From: an uncultured archaeon
GTDB taxonomy: Archaea > Nanobdellota > Nanobdellia > Pacearchaeales > GW2011-AR1
Reading direction: 5' to 3'
Assembly (NCBI GenBank): GCA_937982425.1
Contig: CALJLT010000020.1
Location: forward strand, 1-61,701
Length of the DNA stretch: 61,701 nt
Shown: piece by piece, positions 26,724 through 34,221 of the stretch
Position numbering within the stretch: the first letter of the stretch is position 1
Layout of the letters: every line of letters begins with the position of its first letter
The notes under the pieces: generated by a model
The model's database searches: none
The model's input: only the letters and a program-made list of their open reading frames with translations
Told to the model about the DNA's origin: nothing
Translations under genes and position numbers: made by a program

Positions 26724-27077
26724 TTAACAAAAAGAACTCTTAATTCCTAAATTAATATCTGACATAATCTTTTTAGATCCATAACTAATCCTACAAATCC
26801 CGAATTCATGCTTTTTCTTCCTAACCTTAGAAACCGAGCTTGAAAAATAAGTTTTTGTAAATTGATCCAAAGGAATATCCAATCTATTTGACCAAAAAAA
26901 CTTTGCCCTATCTTCATCTAAGTTTTTCCAAAGATATAATCTACATCTTAACCTTTTTTCATCAATATCAAAATATTTCCTAAGCCATTTTATAAAGTAA
27001 ACCAAAATATCTGGATTAGTATTTGTTAGAGCAACAAAATAATCTTTTGTTTTATCTCCCTCTCCCCAATAAAGCAT
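26724..27077 (-). CDS. LAGLIDADG-like/intron-endonuclease-related protein lacking its N-terminal part
   Basis: The product begins MLYWGEGDKTKDYFVALTN, followed by NPDILVYFIKWLRKYF, RCRLYLWKNLDEDRA and IPLDQFTKTY. A widespread family has this same order (a GEG/DG motif, then N-D/N-P, then WxxxxGIPLxQFxKTY), usually after an N-terminal HTH domain of 60 or more residues, which is absent here. A TATA-like element about 26 bases upstream of the ATG (near 27103) argues this is the real start. So a shortened relative of homing endonucleases or HTH proteins is the best reading; I am not sure it cuts DNA. Confidence 0.55.
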   Translation of the reverse strand: MLYWGEGDKTKDYFVALTNTNPDILVYFIKWLRKYFDIDEKRLRCRLYLWKNLDEDRAKFFWSNRLDIPLDQFTKTYFSSSVSKVRKKKHEFGICRISYGSKKIMSDINLGIKSSFC

Positions 27078-27184
27078 TAAACCTATTTCTTTTGTTAACT
27101 TTATATAACGGTAAATACCTCCTAAAATATAAGTTTTTCGATTAACAAAAACTTTTAAAGGAACTATTTCTATGATATTAATAT

Positions 27185-27258
27185 GACCCGGTAGCTCAGT
27201 TGGTTAGAGCGAACGGCTGTTAACCGTTAGGTCGCAGGTTCAAGTCCTGCCCGGGTCG
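27185..27258 (+). tRNA. tRNA-Asn (anticodon GTT)
   Basis: A 74-base cloverleaf with acceptor GACCCGG/CCGGGTC, D-arm with GGTTAG, anticodon stem AACGG/CCGTT around loop CTGTTAA (anticodon GTT), T-arm GCAGG-TTCAAGT-CCTGC and discriminator G. No encoded CCA. The mnmA ATG lies only 18 bases downstream, so the two may share a transcript. AsnRS is encoded at 38287-39597. Confidence 0.97.
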
Positions 27259-27276
27259 TATCAAAACCCTTAAATT

Positions 27277-28401
27277 ATGTTTATTTCTAATAAAAATATG
27301 AATCTTTTCAAAAAAAAACCGAAACAAAAGGTCTTACTTGCAATGTCTGGAGGAGTCGATTCGTCTGTAGCTGCGCTACTTTTAAAAAAGAAAAGCTACG
27401 ATGTTTACGGAGCATTCATGAAAAATTGGTCCGATACAAAAAACAAAATAACTGGTCAATGTGCATGGGTTGAAGAAAGAGAACACGCTATAAAAATAGC
27501 CACAAAGCTTGGAATTCCCTTCGTAACTTTAGACTTTGAAAAAGAATACAAAAAATTAGTCATAGATGAAATGTTCAAAAAATACAAAAAAGGAATAACC
27601 CCAAATCCAGATATCGATTGCAATGAAAAAGTTAAATTCCCTTTATTGATAAGAGAAGCAAAAAAAATAGGAATAAACTTAATTGCAACAGGGCATTACG
27701 CAAGAATAAAAAAGAAAAAGGGAAAATACGAATTACACCGAGCAAAAGATGAATCAAAAGATCAATCTTACTTTCTTTACAGACAATCACAAGAAGATTT
27801 GAAACATACAATTTTCCCCATAGGAAAATTATCCAAAAAGAAAGTTAGAAAAATCGCAAAAAAACACGGATTTCAAAATGCATATAAAAAAGGAACAGTT
27901 GGAATTTGTTTTGTAGGAAAGATTAATCTTAAAGATTTTTTATCAAAAAAAATAAAGCAGAAAAAAGGAAAAATTTTTGATCCAGAAGGAAATATTATTG
28001 GTGAACACGACGGAATATATTATTATACAATTGGGCAAAGATTAGGACCAAGATATGGATTTGAAATTCAAAGACAAGATCCAAAAACAAAAAGAATGAT
28101 TCGTTGGTATGTTGCAAAAAAAGATGTGAAAAAAAACACAATCATTGCAGCTCCCGAAGGACACAAAATTCTTTACAGAAAAAAAATAAAAATAAAAAAT
28201 TTACACTTAATAGATTTAAACAAAAATGAAATTCCAAAAAAAGTTTTAGTTAGAATAAGACAAGTCGGAGAACTAATGCCTGCGAATATGAAAGGGAATG
28301 AAGTGACTCTCAACAAATCAATAAATGGCATTTCAGAAGGTCAAGCAATAGTTTTATACAAAAAAACAAAATGTTTAGGTGGCGGAGTTATTAGCTTTTA
28401 A
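27277..28401 (+). CDS. mnmA: tRNA-specific 2-thiouridylase MnmA
   Basis: A 374-residue enzyme that places sulfur on U34 of Lys, Glu and Gln tRNAs. PP-loop SGGVDSS at 24-30, first catalytic Cys115 in NPDIDCNEKVKF, second Cys211 in VGICFVG, then the family C-terminal domain with YTIGQRLGP and EGQAIVLY. MnmA is bacterial/organellar; archaea usually use NcsA/Ncs6. Its presence with a bacterial-type LeuRS and DisA suggests acquisition from bacteria. Sulfur could come from IscS. An alternative ATG is at 27298. Confidence 0.93.
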   Translation: MFISNKNMNLFKKKPKQKVLLAMSGGVDSSVAALLLKKKSYDVYGAFMKNWSDTKNKITGQCAWVEEREHAIKIATKLGIPFVTLDFEKEYKKLVIDEMFKKYKKGITPNPDIDCNEKVKFPLLIREAKKIGINLIATGHYARIKKKKGKYELHRAKDESKDQSYFLYRQSQEDLKHTIFPIGKLSKKKVRKIAKKHGFQNAYKKGTVGICFVGKINLKDFLSKKIKQKKGKIFDPEGNIIGEHDGIYYYTIGQRLGPRYGFEIQRQDPKTKRMIRWYVAKKDVKKNTIIAAPEGHKILYRKKIKIKNLHLIDLNKNEIPKKVLVRIRQVGELMPANMKGNEVTLNKSINGISEGQAIVLYKKTKCLGGGVISF

Positions 28402-28462
28402 TTACAAAATTATTAAAATAAGATTAGATAGATTTATAAATTGCCCAAATGTATATTCCTTA

Positions 28463-28819
28463 ATGAAAAATTTCGCTCCAGACATCTTTAGACAAAGACT
28501 GGTAATCGAAGGTATCTATTCTATTAAGCCTACTCCAAAAATATTAAAAGAATGTATGCAAGAATTATCTCAAAAATTAGGTATGAAAATTATATATGGT
28601 CCAATAGTTAAAAATATTGCAGAGAAAATTAATCCAAAACACGGGGGGTATGAATGTGTTTTAATATGGGCTGAATCAGGAGCTTCAATTTACACATGGA
28701 AGAGAAACAACTTTTTTAGCATCGACATTTATACTTGTAGACCTTTCAAATCTGAAGATGCGGTTAAATTCATAAAAGAAAAGTTTCAAACTATCGAATT
28801 GGACTTTAAAGATTTCTAA
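28463..28819 (+). CDS. SpeD-like (S-adenosylmethionine decarboxylase family) protein with altered processing residue
   Basis: The start ATG 28463 is chosen because GATTTATAAA (28431-28440) lies 23-32 bases before it; the frame itself opens inside mnmA. In 118 residues, AES (70-72), SIYTW (75-79) and DIYTC (88-92) match the SpeD core. By spacing, Ser72 equals the pyruvoyl-forming Ser63 of Thermotoga SpeD, Cys92 equals catalytic Cys83, but the processing His68 is Tyr77. SpeD-family paralogues with other decarboxylase activities are known, so substrate and even self-cleavage are open. Confidence 0.7.
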   Translation: MKNFAPDIFRQRLVIEGIYSIKPTPKILKECMQELSQKLGMKIIYGPIVKNIAEKINPKHGGYECVLIWAESGASIYTWKRNNFFSIDIYTCRPFKSEDAVKFIKEKFQTIELDFKDF

Positions 28820-28855
28820 CAAAATTATTAAAAACTCCTTTTTCCTAAAAAAAGA

Positions 28856-29431
28856 ATGGAAACAAGAGTTGCAATACAAACTCGAAGAAGTGTGAGGAGT
28901 TTTAAAAAGAAAAAACCTGACTGGAGGAACATAATTGAAGCTATTCATTCTGCCCAATACGCTCCTATGGCAGGAGGAAATTTTTCACTTCGAATTTTAA
29001 TTATAGATGATTCAACAAAAATAGAAAAAATAGCAGACTTCTCTGAACAAAAATTTATCGAAGAAGCAAAATATTTAGCAATATTTATCTCTGATCCAAA
29101 AGTTACCAAAATACCCTATGGAGAAAGAGGAGAAACATACTTAAAACAACAAGCCGGAGCGGCCATGCAAAACTTCAACTTGCACCTTACAGATATAGGT
29201 CTATCCACATGCTGGATTGGACATTTTAACGAAGAAGAAATAAAAAGGCTACTAAAAATTCCCAAGGAAATGAATATTGAAGCAATTTTCCCAATAGGAT
29301 ATCCCAAAGAAAATTTAAAAATAAGACAAAAAAAACCTCCCTATAATTATCTTTACTTTAATGAATGGGAAAACAAAAGAATGAAAAACGAGCCAGATAT
29401 TCAGGGTAGAATGACTGGTTTTAAATCCTAA
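28856..29431 (+). CDS. Nitroreductase family protein
   Basis: A 191-residue flavoprotein recognised from TRRSVRSFKKK at the N-terminus, SAQYAPMAGGN, QQAGAAMQNFNLHLTDIGLSTCWIG and FPIGYPKEN. These provide the FMN-binding Arg/Ser cluster and the dimer core. The family reduces nitro compounds, quinones, flavins or enones with NAD(P)H. No substrate is suggested by the neighbourhood. It follows the SpeD-like gene by 36 bases and may be cotranscribed with it. Confidence 0.88.
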   Translation: METRVAIQTRRSVRSFKKKKPDWRNIIEAIHSAQYAPMAGGNFSLRILIIDDSTKIEKIADFSEQKFIEEAKYLAIFISDPKVTKIPYGERGETYLKQQAGAAMQNFNLHLTDIGLSTCWIGHFNEEEIKRLLKIPKEMNIEAIFPIGYPKENLKIRQKKPPYNYLYFNEWENKRMKNEPDIQGRMTGFKS

Positions 29432-29477
29432 ATTAAACTACAATAATCTTTATAAAAAAATAAAGTTCTATTCTTTA

Positions 29478-29708
29478 ATGATTCAAAATTATTTTGAAAC
29501 ATCTTATTGGAAATCTAATTCAACTGAAGAAGCACATAAAATAATTGAAGAACACAAAAATAGTATCGAAAGAAGAATGGAAACGCAATTTCCCTATCCC
29601 CCTTTAGTTAAAATTGAAGAAATCCAGTCTAAATTAAAACTTTCTAGGTTAGGTTTTTCTAAAAAAATATTAACAACAGCCAAAATTTATATCCCAGAAT
29701 CATTCTAA
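29478..29708 (+). CDS. Hypothetical protein, 76 aa
   Basis: Not recognised. It has a helical centre with alternating charge (STEEAHKIIEEHKNSIERRM) and a C-terminal half ending in KIYIPESF. TATA-like TCTTTATAAAA lies about 25 bases upstream (near 29448), so an independent leaderless transcript is likely. It stands tail to tail with ftsZ2. Confidence 0.6.
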   Translation: MIQNYFETSYWKSNSTEEAHKIIEEHKNSIERRMETQFPYPPLVKIEEIQSKLKLSRLGFSKKILTTAKIYIPESF

Positions 29709-29717
29709 AAAAATTAA

Positions 29718-29743
29718 GGCCAGAAACCCCCCAGTTCCCGGCC
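29718..29743. terminator. GC-rich imperfect hairpin between convergent genes
   Basis: GGCC (29718-29721) and GGCC (29740-29743) close a small imperfect hairpin around a C-rich loop in otherwise AT-rich DNA. It lies in the 70-base gap between the 76-aa gene and ftsZ2, which converge. A bidirectional terminator or an mRNA stability element is possible. Pairing is weak (4 bp plus 3 bp). Confidence 0.3.
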
Positions 29744-29778
29744 AAATTAAACTATAAAACAAAAGACCATTTATTAAA

Positions 29779-30858
29779 TTAACTCCAAACGTCAATTCCC
29801 AAATCAGACATTTCTCTTGACCTAGGCATAGTTCTTTCTTCAAATTCTTTTCCCAAAACATAAGGAGATTTAACTCCAGTCATAATTGTAATTACCCTTA
29901 CTTTTCCAACGAAATCTTTAGCAATTCTAGCTCCAATTATAACTTGTGCATCGTTACTCAAATTCTCAGAAACAGTTCTACCAATCACATCAAATTCTTC
30001 TAACTTCAAATCTGGCCCACAAGTTATGTGTATCAAAGCACCAGTAGCACCCTTATAATCCACGTCAAGTAGAGGATGTGTTAGGGCTTGCTTTACTGCT
30101 TCAGTTACACGGTCTTGCGCGTCTGATTCTCCAATACCTATTACTGCAACATCTCCGTTTTTCATAATAGCGGAAACATCAGCATAATCTAGGTTAATTA
30201 AAGAAGGCAATGTAATAGTTTCTACAATACCTTTAACCATTGTACTAACAAGTTCGTTAGCAACAGCAAAAGCTTGTTCAAGAGGAAGTTGACCTGCAAT
30301 ATCTACTAATCTATTGTTATCAAGAACAATACAAGTATCAGTAGCTTCTCTAAGTTCAGCTAAACCAAATTCAGCTTTATCAATTCTAGCTTTTTCAGAT
30401 TCAAATGGCATTGTAACAACACCAATAACAACAGCACCAGTCTCTCTAGCTAATTGAGCAATTACTGGAGCAGCTCCAGTTCCTGTTCCTCCTCCCATCC
30501 CAGCAAGAACGAAAACCATATCAGAACCACTAACAGCTTTCTTTAAATCCACAACTGCTTCTTTAGCAGCCTCTCTACCTTTTGTAGCTTTACCTCCTGC
30601 ACCAAGACCCCTAGTCAATTCTTTACCAATAAGAATTTTCTCATCAGCCTTAGTAACACTAAGGTGCAACGCATCTGTATTAGCTGCATAAACTGTAGCA
30701 CCATTAATTCCTTTATTAAAAAGCCAAGTAATCATATTACACCCACAACCTCCAACTCCAACTACCTTAATTGAGGCTTTACCTGCTCTAAGTTCGTCAA
30801 AGTTAATACTATGAGTTTCTGCATTTTGAATAGCTTCTTTCGCAAAATCAAGTACCAT
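29779..30858 (-). CDS. ftsZ2: Cell division protein FtsZ (FtsZ2-type)
   Basis: A 359-residue FtsZ with GVGGCGCNMITWLF, the tubulin signature [24 protein letters not shown] and NLDYADVSAIM. The GGCGCN variant of the GGGGNN loop fits the archaeal FtsZ2 branch. In archaea with both, FtsZ1 and FtsZ2 have separate roles in division-ring assembly and constriction. A GGAGGG site is 14 bases before the ATG (30873-30878), longer than optimal, so its use is uncertain. Minus-strand TATA-like elements are near 30887-30896 and 30951-30960. Confidence 0.96.
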   Translation of the reverse strand: MVLDFAKEAIQNAETHSINFDELRAGKASIKVVGVGGCGCNMITWLFNKGINGATVYAANTDALHLSVTKADEKILIGKELTRGLGAGGKATKGREAAKEAVVDLKKAVSGSDMVFVLAGMGGGTGTGAAPVIAQLARETGAVVIGVVTMPFESEKARIDKAEFGLAELREATDTCIVLDNNRLVDIAGQLPLEQAFAVANELVSTMVKGIVETITLPSLINLDYADVSAIMKNGDVAVIGIGESDAQDRVTEAVKQALTHPLLDVDYKGATGALIHITCGPDLKLEEFDVIGRTVSENLSNDAQVIIGARIAKDFVGKVRVITIMTGVKSPYVLGKEFEERTMPRSREMSDLGIDVWS

Positions 30859-30979
30859 ATTCTCTTTTTTATCCCTCCTTTATAACTATATAAAGTGAGC
30901 CTCTGCTAAGCAAAGTTACACGATTTAATAAAAATAATTCAATTCTCTTTATATAGATTTAGTTGAAAAAGTAAATATT

Positions 30980-31522
30980 TTAGAAGGATTTCTTTAATTT
31001 TTCTATTTTTTGCCAACCTTTTTCTAAATTTTTATTTGCCTTTTTCAAAACTTTTTCTAAGAATTCTTCTGAAACTAAAACTTGACCTTCTTCAATTAAA
31101 GGGAAATCTATTTTCTCCGTTGAATTTATTTCCACAATTATATTTTTCCCCAAGGAGATAATTCCTGAACGTTTAAATCCTGCTTCTTGTGATTTATTTA
31201 ATAAATTTTCGGCACTTTTCAAATCCGCACAAGCTACATGAAGTATAACTGGCTCCTGTTTGAATTTGTAATCTCCTTTAATATTTTTTAATTCCAAAAA
31301 ATCTTCAACTTTTTCATGGCTAACGAAATGGAAAAGTCCAGGACCTTTTTTATCTTCATCTTTTAATACCATAATCCTTCCCGAACAAGAAGAGGTCGTA
31401 TAATAGTTTTCACGAGAATTTATCTTTTGACAAAGGGAAACTATTTTTTCGTCCCATTTACCAATACTAGATTTATCTTCTTTAGATAAAATGTCTTTTT
31501 TTCTTTGATTGAATGAACCCAT
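30980..31522 (-). CDS. taw3: tRNA wybutosine-synthesising protein Taw3 (TYW3-like)
   Basis: A 180-residue methyltransferase-like protein. The start GSFNQRKKDILSKEDKSSIGKWD, the motif YYTTSSCSGRI and HVACADLKSAENLLNKSQEAGF match TYW3. It methylates the tricyclic base at tRNA-Phe position 37 after Taw1. It is 121 bases upstream of ftsZ2 on the same strand. Having taw1 and taw3 in one window shows a working wyosine pathway; Taw2 and Trm5 are not seen here. Confidence 0.92.
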   Translation of the reverse strand: MGSFNQRKKDILSKEDKSSIGKWDEKIVSLCQKINSRENYYTTSSCSGRIMVLKDEDKKGPGLFHFVSHEKVEDFLELKNIKGDYKFKQEPVILHVACADLKSAENLLNKSQEAGFKRSGIISLGKNIIVEINSTEKIDFPLIEEGQVLVSEEFLEKVLKKANKNLEKGWQKIEKLKKSF

Positions 31523-31558
31523 AAACAGAAGAAAACAAGAAAGGATTAATAAAATTTA

Positions 31559-31581
31559 CCTCTTGACATTAAAAAATATTC
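31559..31581 (+). repeat. 23-bp direct repeat, copy 1 (left of the KamA operon)
   Basis: A 23-base sequence beginning CCTCTTGACATTAAAAAATA is identical, in the same orientation, to 35749-35771. This copy is intergenic between taw3 and the first ATP-grasp gene. On the minus strand it would read EYFLMSRG in the frame used by the second copy, flanked by stops. It may be a remnant left by integration or duplication. Confidence 0.6.
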
Positions 31582-31638
31582 CCTGAAGTATACAAAGATT
31601 TAAAAATATCTATTAGATAATTAATAAGACAAAAAAAC

Positions 31639-32706
31639 ATGGTTCAAGATTTAAATTCAAAATTGGAAGAAGAACCTCCTTCTATTAGAAATTTTAAAAG
31701 ACTATCCATTGGTCTTTCTTTCAATGCTAAAAAGAATAATAGTTCTAAATTTGGAGATAAATATGCCGAATTTGACGACATAAAAACTATCCATTCAATA
31801 AAATCTGCAATTGAATCTGCAGGACACCAAGTTATTCTTTTAGAAGCAAATAAAACTTTTATTAAAAAGGTAACAAGAAAAAAAATTGATTTAGTTTTTA
31901 ATATAGCAGAGGGTATAGAAGGAAAATCTAGAGAGTCTCATGTTCCATCAATTTTAGAAATGTTACAAATCCCCTACACTGGTTCAGGAGTGCTTACTCA
32001 AGCTTTAACATTAGATAAAAGAAGAACAAAAGAAATTTTAAGTTATCATAAAATTCCCAATGCAAAATTTCAATTAATTGACAAAAACAAATTTATTTTA
32101 AACAAAAATTTAAAATTCCCTTTAATAGTCAAACCGAATTCAGAGGGATCAAGTAAAGGGATAACAAATAACTCTTTGGTCCAGAATAAAAAAGAATTGA
32201 ATAAACAGGTAAAAAAAATTCTTAATGATTATTCTCAAGAAGCTCTAATTGAAGAGTATTTACCTGGAAGAGAATTTACTGTGGGGATGATAGGGAACCA
32301 AAAACCTAAAGTTTTGCCTATAGTTGAAATAAATTTTAACCATTTACCTCCAGAAATTCATAAATTTGATTCATATGAGGCAAAATGGATTTACGATAAT
32401 CCAAACTCTAATGAAGATCCATTGATTTGCCCTGCAAAAATAAATAAAAAACTTAAAAAAGAAATAGAAAATATATGCCTTCAAACATACAAAATATTGG
32501 ATTGTTTAGATTTTTGCAGAATTGATTTAAGATTAGACTGTAAAGGAAAACCAAATATTATTGAAGTTAATGCGCTCCCAGGATTGATTCCAGATCCAAA
32601 AGAAAATTCAAGATTCCCCAGATCCTGTTTTACTCAGGGACTAACCTACAACCAAATTATTTTATCTATTTTAGATAGTGCTATAAAGAGGTATAATCTA
32701 AAATGA
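31639..32706 (+). CDS. D-Ala-D-Ala ligase-like ATP-grasp protein, copy 1
   Basis: A 355-residue ATP-grasp ligase with FNIAEGIEG, IPYTGSGVLT, the ATP-grasp segments FPLIVKPNSEGSSKG and LIEEYLPGREFTVG, and the metal-binding end RIDLRLDCKGKPNIIEVNALP. The fold matches bacterial Ddl, but archaea lack peptidoglycan with D-Ala-D-Ala, so the substrate must be another amino acid or peptide. A 20-residue N-terminal extension is present. It overlaps the second ATP-grasp gene by 4 bases and heads a four-gene coupled operon ending with lysine 2,3-aminomutase. Confidence 0.9.
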   Translation: MVQDLNSKLEEEPPSIRNFKRLSIGLSFNAKKNNSSKFGDKYAEFDDIKTIHSIKSAIESAGHQVILLEANKTFIKKVTRKKIDLVFNIAEGIEGKSRESHVPSILEMLQIPYTGSGVLTQALTLDKRRTKEILSYHKIPNAKFQLIDKNKFILNKNLKFPLIVKPNSEGSSKGITNNSLVQNKKELNKQVKKILNDYSQEALIEEYLPGREFTVGMIGNQKPKVLPIVEINFNHLPPEIHKFDSYEAKWIYDNPNSNEDPLICPAKINKKLKKEIENICLQTYKILDCLDFCRIDLRLDCKGKPNIIEVNALPGLIPDPKENSRFPRSCFTQGLTYNQIILSILDSAIKRYNLK

Positions 32707-33692
32707 AAATTGGATTAATTCATTGTGAAGGGGATTTTAAAAAATCTTCTCCTTTTGATTATGAAGGAAGGAAAAATATAGGTGATGCAGTGGAAATTGC
32801 ATTAAATAACTTAAAAATGAATTATATAAAAATTCCAGCTAACAAAAAAATGTTTAAAAGTTTAGAAAAAAACAGAGTAGATTTAATATTTAATTCAGCC
32901 GACGAGGGATTTAATATGAACACTCACTTAGAAGCTCAAATTCCTGCTTTTTTAGATATGTTAAATATTCCTTATACTGGATCTAATTATCTTACATTGG
33001 GTTTGTGTAATGATAAAATAAAAACAAAAGAGATACTTAAAGCAAATGGGTTACCTACTCCTAATTTTTTGGTAATAAAGAATAAAATTTCAGAAAATTT
33101 TGAAATTAAAGGAATAAAATTTCCCTTGATAATTAAACCTTCTAAAGAAGATGGAAGTATAGGAATAAAGATTGATTCTGTAGTTAATACAAAAAAAGAG
33201 ATGATAAAAAAAATAAATGAAGTTTTAGAAAAGTATAATCAACCTGTTTTAGTAGAAGAATTTATAGAAGGCAGAGAGATATACATAGGAATTTTAGGCA
33301 GAGATAAAATAGAAGTTTTGCCCCCTACTGAAATAAAATTTAACCTTCCTAAAGGTTACAAAAATTTTTTGCCCTACGAGGCAAAATGGGAAGAGAATAG
33401 TTCATACTATAAAGGAACTATTGCAACTTGCCCTGCAAAAATAGAGCAAAAATTATTTTCAAAATTAAAGGATGCTGCGATTAAATCATATAAAATTTTT
33501 AATGTGAGGGATTATGGAAGGATAGATTTTAGAATTGATAAAAAAGGAAAAATTTTTATTTTAGAAGTGAATCCAAATCCAGATTTATCTAGAGAATCTG
33601 GAATTGCTTTAATGGCAAAAAGAAGAGGAATGGAATTTGAAGATTTAATTAAAAAAATAATAAGTTATTCTAAACAAGATGAAATCAATTGA
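32703..33692 (+). CDS. D-Ala-D-Ala ligase-like ATP-grasp protein, copy 2
   Basis: A 329-residue paralogue of the preceding protein: FNSADEGFNMNTHLEAQIP, IPYTGSNYLTLGL, FPLIIKPSKEDGSIGIK, VLVEEFIEGREIYIG and RIDFRIDKKGKIFILEVNPNPD. Divergence is high, suggesting each copy has its own substrate or they form a heteromer. ATG overlaps the stop of copy 1; its end overlaps the GNAT gene by 14 bases. Both parts of the ATP-grasp active site (Lys for ATP, Asp/Glu/Asn for Mg) look intact. The reaction is an ATP-dependent carboxylate-amine ligation. Confidence 0.9.
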   Translation: MKIGLIHCEGDFKKSSPFDYEGRKNIGDAVEIALNNLKMNYIKIPANKKMFKSLEKNRVDLIFNSADEGFNMNTHLEAQIPAFLDMLNIPYTGSNYLTLGLCNDKIKTKEILKANGLPTPNFLVIKNKISENFEIKGIKFPLIIKPSKEDGSIGIKIDSVVNTKKEMIKKINEVLEKYNQPVLVEEFIEGREIYIGILGRDKIEVLPPTEIKFNLPKGYKNFLPYEAKWEENSSYYKGTIATCPAKIEQKLFSKLKDAAIKSYKIFNVRDYGRIDFRIDKKGKIFILEVNPNPDLSRESGIALMAKRRGMEFEDLIKKIISYSKQDEIN

Positions 33693-34221
33693 AGGAGAAA
33701 ATTTAATTTTAAAACAAGTTGAAGAAAAAGATGCTGAATACATTTCTAAATGGTTTTCAGATAAGGAGCAAAATAAATACATGAGTACTTTTGTTAGGAC
33801 TAGAGATCATCCTATTGAAAAAATAAGAGAAGAAATTATAAATTCTAATGAAAATTTTGAAAGATTGTTTATGATTTATCTAAAAGGATATTGTAATCCA
33901 ATAGGCCATTGCGGTATAGATGATTTAGACTTACACGATAAAAGAGGAGAAATTTTTTTTATAATTGGAGAAAAAGAATTTCAGGGAAAAGGTTACGGAA
34001 AAGAAACTGCAAAACTTCTTTTAAAACTTGGTTTTGAAAAATTAGGATTAAATACCCTTTTTGCAACTGCAACTTTAGAAAATGTATCTTCAATTAAAAC
34101 ATTAGAAAAAGTTGGATTTAAATATATTGGGATAAGAAGAGAATATAATTTTATAAATGATAAATATTTGGATGAAATTTTATTCGATATAACAAGGAAG
34201 GATTACGAAAAAAATGAATAA
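33679..34221 (+). CDS. RimJ/RimL-type GNAT acetyltransferase in KamA operon
   Basis: A 180-residue acetyltransferase with the opening GENLILKQVEEKDAEYISKWF, IGHCGIDDLDL, the acetyl-CoA loop QGKGYGKETAKLLLKLGF, and LENVSSIKTLEKVGF, as in the RimJ/SpeG subgroup. These act on protein N-termini or polyamines. Position between two ligases and lysine 2,3-aminomutase suggests an amine such as beta-lysine as acceptor, comparable to AblB of methanogens, although sequence relation to AblB is not established. It overlaps copy 2 by 14 and the next gene by 8 bases. Confidence 0.88.
   Translation: MKSIEGENLILKQVEEKDAEYISKWFSDKEQNKYMSTFVRTRDHPIEKIREEIINSNENFERLFMIYLKGYCNPIGHCGIDDLDLHDKRGEIFFIIGEKEFQGKGYGKETAKLLLKLGFEKLGLNTLFATATLENVSSIKTLEKVGFKYIGIRREYNFINDKYLDEILFDITRKDYEKNE

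Noticed and set aside
31639..33692. Peptidoglycan synthesis by the two Ddl-like ligases
   Set aside because: The rest of the window shows no murein genes, and the organism is archaeal; the neighbours (KamA, GNAT) point to another substrate.
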